A DNA stretch of 10,368 bases. Origin: REEB470 sp032117095 (GTDB lineage: Bacteria > Bacillota > Bacilli > Paenibacillales > YIM-B00363). The first letter of the stretch is position 1. Each line of letters opens with the position of its first letter. Of this stretch, positions 1 through 6,547 are shown piece after piece. The notes beneath the pieces were generated by a model. The model saw only the letters and a program-made list of their open reading frames with translations, was not told the DNA's origin and searched no databases. The stretch is from contig JAULZZ010000110.1 in the NCBI GenBank assembly GCA_032117095.1, forward strand, positions 1 through 10,368. Reading direction: 5' to 3'. A program made the translations under genes and the position numbers.

Positions 1-290
1 ATACCGACGATCAACGAACCGACCAATCCCGGTCCTTGGGTGACCGCAACGGCATCAATGTGTGCACGGGAAATGTGCGCCTGTTGGATCACCTGCTCAA
101 CCAACGTGGTCACACACGACACGTGCTCCCGCGAAGCAATTTCCGGCACGACCCCCCCATAGCGACGGTGTACATCGGTTTGACTGGAAATTTCTTGGGC
201 AAGCACCGTCTTCCCATCCTCGACAATGGCCACCGCTGTTTCATCACAGCTCGTCTCGATTGCCAAAATACGCACTACTCCGTCACGCAT
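1..290 (-). CDS. tsaD: TsaD, tRNA threonylcarbamoyladenosine transferase (N-terminal 96 residues; runs off the left edge)
   Basis: TsaD (Kae1/Gcp/YgjD family, ASKHA fold) transfers the threonylcarbamoyl group from threonylcarbamoyl-AMP to A37 of ANN-decoding tRNAs, working in the cytoplasm with TsaB and TsaE. The visible N-terminus carries the family signature ILAIETSCDETAVA at residues 8-21, then HRRYGGVVPEIASREHV at 41-57 and VTQGPGLVGSLIVG at 83-96. The metal-binding histidines expected near residues 110-115 lie outside the window. I chose the ATG at 290 because AGGGAGG stands 9 bases upstream. This start overlaps the end of rimI by 16 bases, so the two are probably translationally coupled. 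A GTG a few codons later has poor ribosome-site spacing. Gene identity is near certain; its integrity beyond position 1 cannot be judged. Confidence 0.96.
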   Translation of the reverse strand, partial: MRDGVVRILAIETSCDETAVAIVEDGKTVLAQEISSQTDVHRRYGGVVPEIASREHVSCVTTLVEQVIQQAHISRAHIDAVAVTQGPGLVGSLIVG

Positions 291-796
291 CCGTGTGCGC
301 CTCCCTTATCGCCACAGGCAATCTCCGCCACACGATCACACCACAAGATGAGGGCATCTTCCCCATTGTCAGTGTAATATCGTCGACGTACACCTGCTTC
401 ATAAAAGCCGAATTTACCATACAATTTACGCGCCACGGCATTGCTCGGTCGCACTTCCAACGTCATGTGCCGCGCTCCCCCCTGATACGCTTGCCAAAAC
501 AGCGCTTCCAACAACCTGTACCCACACTTTTGTCCACGATACGTTTCTCTCACCGCAATGTTCGTAATGTGGGCTTCCTCATAAATGCGCCACATGCCCG
601 CATAGCCGACCACCTTGTTGCGCAACACATCGTCCATCACCACATACGTGGCCAATGGGTTTTGGGTAAGCTCTTGGACGAATGATGCAGGCGACCACGG
701 CAAGGAAAACGATTGCAATTCAATTTCGTGGATGTGTGCGATGTCCGCGCATATCATCGGCCGAATGCGCAAGGAATCTTGCTCGTGTTTATCCAT
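275..796 (-). CDS. rimI: RimI, ribosomal protein S18-alanine N-acetyltransferase
   Basis: A GNAT-family acetyltransferase of 173 residues. RimI acetylates the N-terminal alanine of ribosomal protein S18 using acetyl-CoA. Visible motifs are IRPMICADIAHIHEIE at the start of the fold (residues 11-26), the acetyl-CoA pyrophosphate loop RGQKCG at 87-92 (pattern R/Q-x-x-G-x-G/A, with Cys in the variable place), the acidic LEVR strand at 113-116, and N-x-x-A-x-x-LY-x-x-x-GF at 119-131. An upstream in-frame ATG at 814 overlaps the ribosome site. The ATG at 796 has GGAGG 9 bases upstream and is preferred. It overlaps the end of tsaB by 8 bases. Position between tsaB and tsaD is the standard Bacillus order. 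The last ~15 residues (AEIACGDKGGAHGCVTE) are an unconserved-looking tail. Confidence 0.93.
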   Translation of the reverse strand: MDKHEQDSLRIRPMICADIAHIHEIELQSFSLPWSPASFVQELTQNPLATYVVMDDVLRNKVVGYAGMWRIYEEAHITNIAVRETYRGQKCGYRLLEALFWQAYQGGARHMTLEVRPSNAVARKLYGKFGFYEAGVRRRYYTDNGEDALILWCDRVAEIACGDKGGAHGCVTE

Positions 797-1541
797 CAGA
801 AGGTGCCTCCGCACGGTGCTGTTGCCATTTTACTTCTGCTTCTGCCAGCTGCGTATATGCGGGCACGAGGGCATGTACATCGGCAACAGGGGCATGTGCT
901 TGACGAAACGCAGTAACGAGCGCGATGGCATCCTCGGCAAACGGTGCACCTTGCCTACACAGTACGCGATGTTGTGCGTCGCACGCAACGACGACCCCTT
1001 CGATGAGCGGTGCAAGTGCACCGGTCACATCCCCCACGAGGAGCAACGTTTTTTTCGGCGAAATGTGCTGCAACACCGTCTGCAACTGTTGCGCCAACGG
1101 CATCAACTTCTCTTCGTGGTGTCTCTCCCATGACATGCCAGACGCTTCAAAATAGGCGGTATACGCCTGTCCCCGTCGCCCATCGAGCAGGGGCATGACC
1201 CCGATCGCTTGTGACCCCTCCGCATGTCGCCGATATGCGCCGTATGCCATCACTTCCAACGAAGACACCGCATACAACGGGCATCCCAACGTCCACGCCA
1301 ACGTTTTGGCCGCCGTCACGCCGATGCGTGTGCCCGTATACGACCCCGGCCCACAGCCGACGACGATATCCGTCACCTCGTGCACCGTTTTCCCCACTTC
1401 TGCGATCAGTGCCGCGACTGTCGGCAACAGCTCGACCGCATGATTTCGTTCGGTGATCAAAAGACGTTGTATCGTCTCCTGCCCTGCTTGCGCCAATGCC
1501 ACGGTCAAACATGCTGTGGACGTATCTAAGGCGATGCGCAT
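789..1541 (-). CDS. tsaB: TsaB, tRNA t6A biosynthesis dimerisation partner of TsaD
   Basis: TsaB is a catalytically inactive ASKHA paralogue of TsaD that dimerises with it and supports t6A37 formation. The 250-residue product starts MRIALDTSTACLTVAL, has the H-x-x-x-LLP segment at residues 34-40 and the hallmark GCGPGSYTGTRIGVTAAKT at 62-80. Length is normal for the family. The reading frame stays open far upstream, but the ATG at 1541 matches the conserved N-terminus. AAGGAGG lies 12 bases ahead of it, a slightly long spacing. The gap to tsaE is 22 bases; the 3' end overlaps rimI. The C-terminal half is less conserved, as usual for TsaB. I see no frameshift. Confidence 0.94.
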   Translation of the reverse strand: MRIALDTSTACLTVALAQAGQETIQRLLITERNHAVELLPTVAALIAEVGKTVHEVTDIVVGCGPGSYTGTRIGVTAAKTLAWTLGCPLYAVSSLEVMAYGAYRRHAEGSQAIGVMPLLDGRRGQAYTAYFEASGMSWERHHEEKLMPLAQQLQTVLQHISPKKTLLLVGDVTGALAPLIEGVVVACDAQHRVLCRQGAPFAEDAIALVTAFRQAHAPVADVHALVPAYTQLAEAEVKWQQHRAEAPSDG

Positions 1542-1563
1542 CGTGTTTCGTTTCCTCCTTCCA

Positions 1564-2088
1564 CTAAAAAAACGAAGATTTATCTGAATTTTTCGTCCTC
1601 TCTCTTGGTTCTTCTGCCCAGCGTTGGCACCACGATGCATACTGTTCCCCGTGTGGCTGCACGTGTACACGCCGAAATGAAGCACGCGGTTCCCCCTCCA
1701 CATGCACATGTGAAAAATACAGGTGCAGTCGTTGCGCAGGCAATAACAGCGGGATTTTCGACGCCCATTCGACGATACAAACCCCTTCCCCTGCAAAATA
1801 GTCGTCTAACCCGAGTGTGCTTGCTTCCACTTGTGTCAAACGGTACATATCCATGTGATATAGGGGCAGTCGTCCTTCTTCGTATTCATGAATGAGGGCA
1901 AAGGTAGGGGAGCGTACAGGCGTCGTAATGCCCATCTCTCTTGCTACCGCTTGTGTCCATGTGGTTTTCCCCGCACCGAGGTCCCCATCCAACGCAATCA
2001 CACAGCCCGCAAACAACGTTCGGGCAATGCATTGTGCCCACTGTACCGTTTGGGATTCATGCTCAAATGTCCATGTATCGCATTGCAT
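1564..2088 (-). CDS. tsaE: TsaE, P-loop ATPase of the t6A tRNA-modification complex
   Basis: TsaE (YjeE/YdiB) is the small ATPase that acts with TsaB and TsaD in bacterial t6A synthesis. The 174-residue protein shows the Walker A motif GDLGAGKTT at residues 35-43, then SPTFALIHEY at 60-69, YHMDMYRL at 77-84 and VEWA at 106-109, in the family's order. The open frame reaches a GTG at 2112. I prefer the ATG at 2088, because AAAAAGGAG ends 9 bases upstream and the GTG would lie in front of that ribosome site. The C-terminus (about WAEEPRERTKNSDKSSFF) is charged and a little longer than the usual ~150-160 residues. It follows thiL after 57 bases with no convincing terminator between. Confidence 0.95.
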   Translation of the reverse strand: MQCDTWTFEHESQTVQWAQCIARTLFAGCVIALDGDLGAGKTTWTQAVAREMGITTPVRSPTFALIHEYEEGRLPLYHMDMYRLTQVEASTLGLDDYFAGEGVCIVEWASKIPLLLPAQRLHLYFSHVHVEGEPRASFRRVHVQPHGEQYASWCQRWAEEPRERTKNSDKSSFF

Positions 2089-2145
2089 CCTCGTAAGCTC
2101 CTTTTTGACCACGTACGAAACGTGTCCCTTGCGTGTGCTGTACCG

Positions 2146-3270
2146 TTATCGAGTAGGAAAATGGTTATATCCCCGTTTTGCCAAACCGGTGCGCTTTCCT
2201 TGCGTATCCACCCACGTGACGCCGACATCGCCTGCTACCACTTCCCCGATCAACACCGGTGTCGCACCATACTGCCGCAACGTGTCACACAACTCAACCG
2301 CACGTGCCGCCTGCACCGTCCCTACGAGCTCATAGTCTTCCCCCCCATACAGCATCCAGTCGAGCGCAGACGCCCCTTGCCAAGAAGCAACGTTTTGGAG
2401 TGTTGTTGCGGGAGGAAGCGCCTCCTCATACAAGACGACATGTACGCGCGAAGCCTCCGCCAACTCCCACACTTCACTCGCCAAGCCATCACTGATGTCA
2501 TTGAGGGCGGTAGCCAAGCCCGTATGCGCCAATACAGGCCCGATGTGTCTGCGGGGTTTTGGACGCCGATGTGCCCGAATGACCGAAGCCAATGTCCGAA
2601 TGACCGCCTCGTGCGCCTCCTGCGGGTGTGACTGCGTCTCTTCCGCTTCTTCGCCCTCGTCGCCCCCATGCAAAGGTGCGTCCGTAATGCGTTGCTGCGC
2701 CGTCGCGACTTGTTTGTGCAAGGGGCTGGGAGGATGACATTGCACTGCGAGTCCCGCTGCCGAAAGCCCTATCCGTCCTGTCACAAAAACTTTGTCCCCC
2801 TCACGTGCACCGCTCCGCGGAATGGCCACCCCTGCCTTGATCTCTCCGATCAACGTCACTTGAACGACGAGGTGCTGCGGGGAAGACGTCGTATCACCCC
2901 CCACAATCCGCACAGCACATGCGTGCGCCCCTGCCGTAATCCCCGCATATACCGCATCAATCCGCTCGGATTCCCACGCCTGCGGGATGCTCAATGACAC
3001 CAACGCCCAGCGTGGCACCCCCCCCATGGCAACGATGTCGCTCACATTGGAAGCCATTGCCTTCCACCCGATCGACCGATCATCCATCGTATGCGTGGCA
3101 AAATGGACATTTTCTACCATCGCATCACACGTCATCACGAGCTGCATCCCCTGTCGCGGAGTCACGACGGCCGCATCGTCCCCGATGCCAATCACAACAT
3201 CCTCCGCCCCCTCCAACGTGTTCACCCAGTCGCGCGTCCACCGTCGAATGTGCGCAAACTCATCCTCCAT
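2146..3270 (-). CDS. thiL: ThiL, thiamine-monophosphate kinase, with an acidic insertion
   Basis: ThiL phosphorylates thiamine monophosphate to the cofactor thiamine diphosphate with ATP. Family motifs appear in order: VIGIGDDAAVV (residues 26-36), TCDAMVENVHF (47-57), WKAMASNVSDIVAMGGVP (69-86), RIVGGDTTSS (121-130), GDKVFVTGRIGLSAAGLA (158-175), ALNDISDGLASE (255-266) and LYGGEDYELVG (307-317). The conserved aspartates expected to bind Mg-ATP are present. At 374 residues it is about 40-50 longer than typical ThiL (~325-330). The excess is a Gln/His/Glu-rich linker at about residues 178-222. The ATG at 3270 is chosen because GGGAGG lies 6 bases upstream and the protein then begins like other ThiL proteins (MEDEFAHIRR). 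The gap to cls is only 17 bases. Confidence 0.94.
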   Translation of the reverse strand: MEDEFAHIRRWTRDWVNTLEGAEDVVIGIGDDAAVVTPRQGMQLVMTCDAMVENVHFATHTMDDRSIGWKAMASNVSDIVAMGGVPRWALVSLSIPQAWESERIDAVYAGITAGAHACAVRIVGGDTTSSPQHLVVQVTLIGEIKAGVAIPRSGAREGDKVFVTGRIGLSAAGLAVQCHPPSPLHKQVATAQQRITDAPLHGGDEGEEAEETQSHPQEAHEAVIRTLASVIRAHRRPKPRRHIGPVLAHTGLATALNDISDGLASEVWELAEASRVHVVLYEEALPPATTLQNVASWQGASALDWMLYGGEDYELVGTVQAARAVELCDTLRQYGATPVLIGEVVAGDVGVTWVDTQGKRTGLAKRGYNHFPTR

Positions 3271-3287
3271 CTTCTGCCTCCCGCCTC

Positions 3288-4724
3288 TCATAATAACGGT
3301 GAAAAAACACGCCCGATCGCTTCTTGCCCTCGCTTCCACCGCGACCTTTGGATGAACGTCTCATACAGCACCTCAACGCTGTCGTTGAAATCGTTTTCCA
3401 TCTCTTGGACAACGGTCTCTACGAGCGAACGTTCAAAAAAAACAGCATTCAGCTCAAAATTGTTCTTCATACTGCGCAAATCCACATTCGCCGAACCGAT
3501 CGTCAAAAAATCGTCATCGACGACGATTACTTTCGCATGCATAAACCCTTTGGCATAACGAAACACCCGCACACCGTGCTGCAACAACTCCTCCAAATAC
3601 GACAACGTAGCCCACAACGGAACATGCGTGTCCGCCTCGCCAGGAATGATGATACGTACGTCTATCCCCGCTAAAGCTGCACATTTTAGTGCCATCGTCA
3701 AACTGCGATCGGGAATAAAATACGGCGTCGTAAACCATATCCGACGTCGCGCGGCATTAAACGCTGCGAACAGCATTTCTAAGATGACCTCCCCGTCGCG
3801 ATCCGGACCACTTGGCACTATTTGCACGGTTAAACGTGGTTGCAACGTCACAGTTGGAAACAACAAATTCGTCTCGGCGACGTGTTCACGCCCAACAAAA
3901 TACCAATCCTTGAGAAAACACCGTTGCAAACTATGGACACATTCCCCCTCTAGACGCATCACGACATCCCGCCAATATCCTAACCGCGCGTGTTTTCCTA
4001 AGTACTCATCGCCGATGTTTGCCCCCCCGACATAGCCGATCTCCCCATCGATGATTGTGAGTTTGCGGTGATTCCGATAATTGATCCGCTTGTCAAAAAA
4101 AGCAATCAAAGCGGGCAAAAAGCAATGCACCTGTGCCCCTGCTTTACGCAATGTTTGCCAAAAATGACGGGATGTCGCGTACGACCCGATCCCATCGAAA
4201 ATGATGCGCACTTTGACGCCTTCTTGTGCTTTCCTCACAAGTACGCGCTGATACTGCTTGCCGATTACATCGTGATTAAATGTATAGTATAATAAATGGA
4301 TGTGATCACGGGCATTTTCCATGTCTGCGAGCATATGGCGATACGCTTGTTCAGGAGAACGCATCAATGTCGCCTGATTACAATGCGTCAACATCGCCTC
4401 AGGGAGACTGTGGAGCATCGCCTGCAACCGAACACGTTGTGGGGGCACTCCTCCATCGTCACCCCCACCCAACGGCAAGAGCGCACGCTCCCCACTGCTT
4501 GTACTGCGCATCATCGCCCCCCAAGACAAAAGACCGCCCCGTCGCACTTTGGTGCGTTGACGGTAATCTCGCGCAAGAAAATAATACATCAGGATTCCGA
4601 GAATCGGAAACAAAAAAAGGATGACCATCCATGCGAACCCTTTAGCAGGACGCCGAAATTCAAAAAGTAAGATCGTTGCCACTTGGAACAAAAAAATCGC
4701 CATCGCTACATTCAGCCAAATCAT
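3288..4724 (-). CDS. cls: Cardiolipin synthase (phospholipase D superfamily, bacterial ClsA type)
   Basis: This membrane enzyme joins two phosphatidylglycerol molecules to make cardiolipin and glycerol. The 478-residue product has two N-terminal hydrophobic segments (about residues 1-20 and 30-50, the second FAWMVILFLFPILGILMYYF). Two PLD catalytic HKD motifs follow: H219-x-K221-x4-D226 in NYRNHRKLTIID and H396-x-K398-x4-D403 in MHAKVIVVDD. The following GGANIGDEY and GSANVDLRSM segments are typical. Length and domain order match ordinary bacterial cardiolipin synthases (~480 residues). The ATG at 4724 has AGGGG 9 bases upstream. It is the first gene of the minus-strand cluster, so transcription through thiL and the tsa genes probably begins upstream of it. 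A linker at about residues 60-95 is variable. The substrate was assigned from the family, not shown here. Confidence 0.93.
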   Translation of the reverse strand: MIWLNVAMAIFLFQVATILLFEFRRPAKGFAWMVILFLFPILGILMYYFLARDYRQRTKVRRGGLLSWGAMMRSTSSGERALLPLGGGDDGGVPPQRVRLQAMLHSLPEAMLTHCNQATLMRSPEQAYRHMLADMENARDHIHLLYYTFNHDVIGKQYQRVLVRKAQEGVKVRIIFDGIGSYATSRHFWQTLRKAGAQVHCFLPALIAFFDKRINYRNHRKLTIIDGEIGYVGGANIGDEYLGKHARLGYWRDVVMRLEGECVHSLQRCFLKDWYFVGREHVAETNLLFPTVTLQPRLTVQIVPSGPDRDGEVILEMLFAAFNAARRRIWFTTPYFIPDRSLTMALKCAALAGIDVRIIIPGEADTHVPLWATLSYLEELLQHGVRVFRYAKGFMHAKVIVVDDDFLTIGSANVDLRSMKNNFELNAVFFERSLVETVVQEMENDFNDSVEVLYETFIQRSRWKRGQEAIGRVFSPLL

Positions 4725-4868
4725 GTAAAATTACCCCTATCTGTCTATCATCCCCTATGATTGCGCCACGTCGCCTCATACGCAACGCTTATGAATAACC
4801 TATGAACAGTGGTATCGCTTTTGCGAGAAAATAAGTGGTGTTTTCACCAGTCGTCTTTGTGTGTTGGA

Positions 4869-5053
4869 AGCACTTCTTAAATGAAGCACATCATCCGCAT
4901 AAGGGCGCCTCTATAAACTGGTTTGTCAAAAATTACTTTGCAGTAAACAAGCGATTTTTTTTGCGTATGTTTATGCGCATGATGTAGTTTATAGAGGTGC
5001 CCATAAGCAAAAAAGCGTTTGTTTACGGCAAGGTTTTTTTACAAATCGCGCTC
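4869..5053 (-). repeat. Older family-1 element, inverted, split by the insertion of copy 1
   Basis: Read on the minus strand, 5053 to 5008 resembles the left half of the element (GATTTGTAAAAAAACC, then TTGCCGTAAACAAACG, then a T-run). Also on the minus strand, 4903 to 4869 resembles its right half (TTATGCGGATGATGTGCTTC, ending AGTGCT against GGTGCC). Removing copy 1 and one CATAAG joins the halves into one degenerate element in reverse orientation. The outer terminal repeats are decayed, the left one almost beyond recognition, so the 5053 boundary is approximate. The relationship was found by hand alignment. Confidence 0.7.
4904..5001 (+). repeat. Family-1 miniature inverted-repeat element, copy 1 (98 bp), inserted copy
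   Basis: The element begins GGCGCCTCTATAAACT and ends with its near-perfect inverted complement (AGTTTATAGAGGTGCC), giving 16-base terminal inverted repeats with one mismatch. It is flanked on both sides by the direct repeat CATAAG (4898-4903 and 5002-5007), which looks like a 6-base target duplication. The interior is non-coding and includes a run of eight T and a small hairpin around GCGTAT-GTTT-ATGCGC. A second copy, about 80% identical by hand alignment and in the same orientation, lies at 9250-9346. It has no room for a transposase, so it would need one supplied in trans. Confidence 0.85.
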
Positions 5054-5367
5054 TCGCTACGCCTCACGCTTTCCATCCCTATCCCGCCTGCAGAAAGACT
5101 ACACCTTTATTCCTCAGTTAAAAATTCTTTGTTTTCTCGTAAAAGTTATCCCGATACATAAATTTCTTTAATCCATGTTCATTACAAAATGCGCCTCTAG
5201 ATTAAGCCCCTCTTGCTTTTGCACCCATAAATCATGAACCGACTGCCTTTCCTTCGCATCCTTCTATCGATTATACTTGTATACGTTGCATTTGGGCAAA
5301 TGAAAACAGAACCCCCCCGTAAAACCCATCGCACAAGAAAATTTTTACAGAAAGGTGGGACAACAAC

Positions 5368-6198
5368 ATGGTTATCCTGCCACGCACAAAATGGGAACGG
5401 TTGGATACGTGCATTGGCAAAGGTTGTGTCGTTGCATGCAACATCTCTTGCAAGGGCACATTACTGCTTATGGGGGATGTGCAAGGCGAGGTGCGAGCGA
5501 ATTTGATCGTATTGGCTTCGGATCATGCTGGAAAACTGTTGCACAATGTTCGTCGTTCCAAACAGTTTCACAGCCAATTGCCGTATGTATGCATCCCGAT
5601 TGCACACGTGTCCGTCATCCAAAAAAACCGGTGGTTTCGCTCTCATCCTCGTTATGATTATGCCCAAGTCACGCAAAAAACAACTGTTTCCTTATGGGAA
5701 AACACAAAAAAAACGTTACGCTCGTTCGGAGAGCGCAACCCAATACCCTCCCATCACCCACTGCATGAAAAAGGAGCGCATGAATCGATGTTCAAAAAAT
5801 GGAAAACGAACATTCATACGACAGATACGATTATCGGGGAAGGCACAGTCGTCGATGGCAACCTTGTCACCCATGCGAGCATTCGCATCGACGGGAAAAT
5901 TATCGGAGACATTTCGTGTGCTGGCGATGTGACGATCGGTGAAAACGGATCTGTACGCTCGATTACGACCGCACGCAACGTCCTCAATGCAGGAACGATC
6001 GACGGCAGCGTGCACGTACTCGGGAAACTTGCCATTACAAGCAAAGGGCGCGTTCGCGGAGAAATCGTCGCCACGTCACTTCACATTTCTGAAGGCGGAT
6101 TGTTCAACGGCAAATGCGTCATGACCGTCTCAGATGGAGGCGCCGTAGAAGAAGTGAACATGCCCAAAAACAACCGCTTTGTTGCCAGTACAAACTAA
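5368..6198 (+). CDS. Bactofilin-type polymer-forming protein with a duplicated, degenerate N-terminal bactofilin segment
   Basis: Bactofilins form cytosolic beta-helical filaments that scaffold envelope and shape proteins without nucleotide. Residues 141-255 are a typical complete bactofilin: MFKKWKTNIHTTDTIIGEGT, then NLVTHASIRIDGKIIGDISC, the short repeated turns that build the helix, and GGLFNGKCVM at the end. Residues 14-52 (CIGKGCVVACNISCKGTL, then LLMGDVQGEVRANLIVLA) align with residues 154-190 of the same protein, so the N-terminus holds a second partial bactofilin motif. It contains four cysteines at 15, 20, 24 and 28. Residues 55-140 are basic and aromatic and are not recognised. The ATG at 5368 follows AAAGGTGG at normal spacing. 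An internal start is listed separately. Length is 276 residues, about twice the usual 130-150. The Bacillus yhbE-yhbF pair of adjacent bactofilins is a possible parallel. Confidence 0.8.
   Translation: MVILPRTKWERLDTCIGKGCVVACNISCKGTLLLMGDVQGEVRANLIVLASDHAGKLLHNVRRSKQFHSQLPYVCIPIAHVSVIQKNRWFRSHPRYDYAQVTQKTTVSLWENTKKTLRSFGERNPIPSHHPLHEKGAHESMFKKWKTNIHTTDTIIGEGTVVDGNLVTHASIRIDGKIIGDISCAGDVTIGENGSVRSITTARNVLNAGTIDGSVHVLGKLAITSKGRVRGEIVATSLHISEGGLFNGKCVMTVSDGGAVEEVNMPKNNRFVASTN
5768..5790 (+). promoter_or_regulatory. Internal ribosome-binding site and ATG for a 136-residue bactofilin
   Basis: AAAAAGGAG (5768-5776) is followed 11 bases later by an in-frame ATG at 5788. Starting here gives a protein beginning MFKKWK, which is how ordinary stand-alone bactofilins begin. 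Translation may therefore yield a short form alone, or both short and long forms. Alternatively this is the relic of a former second gene now fused to the first by loss of a stop codon. Confidence 0.5.
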
Positions 6199-6214
6199 AA
6201 GTCATGTCACATTG

Positions 6215-6397
6215 TTAAGAATGCTTTAAGTTTTGCATTTGTACTTCTACGAGGTGTACGAGTGCCTCTTCGTACCCACCAGGGATGCAGTATTTTTTGA
6301 TGTATTCTTTCACAAATTTACGAATGTTTGTCGGCTGATAAATGCGCGCAAGCTCTTGGACGCTATTTTCGACCACTTGATTTCCTTTTAGTGCCAT
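6215..6397 (-). CDS. 60-residue protein of unknown function
   Basis: A short gene with a good expression context. The product starts MALKGNQVVENSVQELARIY and continues with a basic, mostly helical-looking sequence (about NIRKFVKEYIKKYCIP, then GGYEEALVHLVEVQMQNL). No signal peptide or membrane segment is seen. The frame stays open to an ATG at 6466, but that lies at the expected transcription start, so the later ATG at 6397 is preferred. AAAGGAG stands 12 bases upstream of 6397. A second ATG at 6409 touches the ribosome site. The gene converges on the bactofilin gene with a 16-base gap and lies downstream of ung in the same orientation, but has its own promoter. I do not recognise the family and assign no function. 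Confidence 0.6.
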   Translation of the reverse strand: MALKGNQVVENSVQELARIYQPTNIRKFVKEYIKKYCIPGGYEEALVHLVEVQMQNLKHS

Positions 6398-6468
6398 AAG
6401 ACAGCTCATCTCCTTTGTTTGGGAATGCTGTTTACGCAGGAACATCATGTCCATTGGTGTCTGCATCT

Positions 6469-6497
6469 AGTATACACGAAAGCGGTACATTTGTCTT
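6469..6497 (-). promoter_or_regulatory. Sigma-A-type promoter of the 60-residue protein
   Basis: On the minus strand AAGACA (6492-6497) and TATACT (6469-6474) are separated by exactly 17 bases. The -10 box matches 5 of 6 consensus bases and the -35 box 4 of 6. Transcription would start near 6462, giving a leader of about 65 bases before the ATG at 6397. It lies just after the ung stop codon. Confidence 0.55.
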
Positions 6498-6547
6498 CCT
6501 ATTTTTTTCCATCTTTTCATCTGTGGCCGTATTGACCACGCCATCGT

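Larger units (their letters stand above)
4725..5367. other. Divergent intergenic region between cls and the bactofilin gene
   Basis: There are 643 bases without a convincing gene. The region holds the nested repeat described separately (about 4869-5053) and A+T-rich sequence from about 5105. A weak promoter candidate for the cls cluster on the minus strand is TTGCGT (4780-4785) and AATCAT (4757-4762) with a 17-base spacer. For the plus strand, TATACT at 5272-5277 is a fair -10 box but has only a poor -35 about 18 bases before it. A small hairpin TGGTG-TTTT-CACCA lies near 4851-4866. None of the promoter calls is strong. The cls promoter candidate lies on the cls side of the inserted element. 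Confidence 0.5.

Noticed and set aside
2107..2126. CACGT-TTCGT-ACGTG hairpin between thiL and tsaE as a terminator
   Set aside because: Five-base stem with no T-run, directly before the tsaE ribosome site; co-transcription is more likely.
1888..2631. 247-codon plus-strand frame antisense to tsaE and thiL
   Set aside because: Shadow of two well-supported genes; His/Arg/Cys/Pro-rich composition and no family features.
5191..5199. GCGCCTCTA, matching the start of the family-1 terminal repeat
   Set aside because: Only 9 bases match and the following sequence does not resemble the element interior, so chance cannot be excluded.
5234..5506. 90-codon plus-strand frame beginning MNRLPFLRILLSIILVYVAF, like a signal or membrane peptide
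   Set aside because: No ribosome site precedes it. More than half overlaps the bactofilin gene in another frame, and the bactofilin frame is blocked by a TAA at 5320-5322, so a simple frameshift joining the two at the nearby C-run does not work.
6502..6530. GTGGTC-AATAC-GGCCAC hairpin downstream of ung
   Set aside because: It contains a G-T pair, is only 6 base pairs long and has no downstream T-run in the ung direction.
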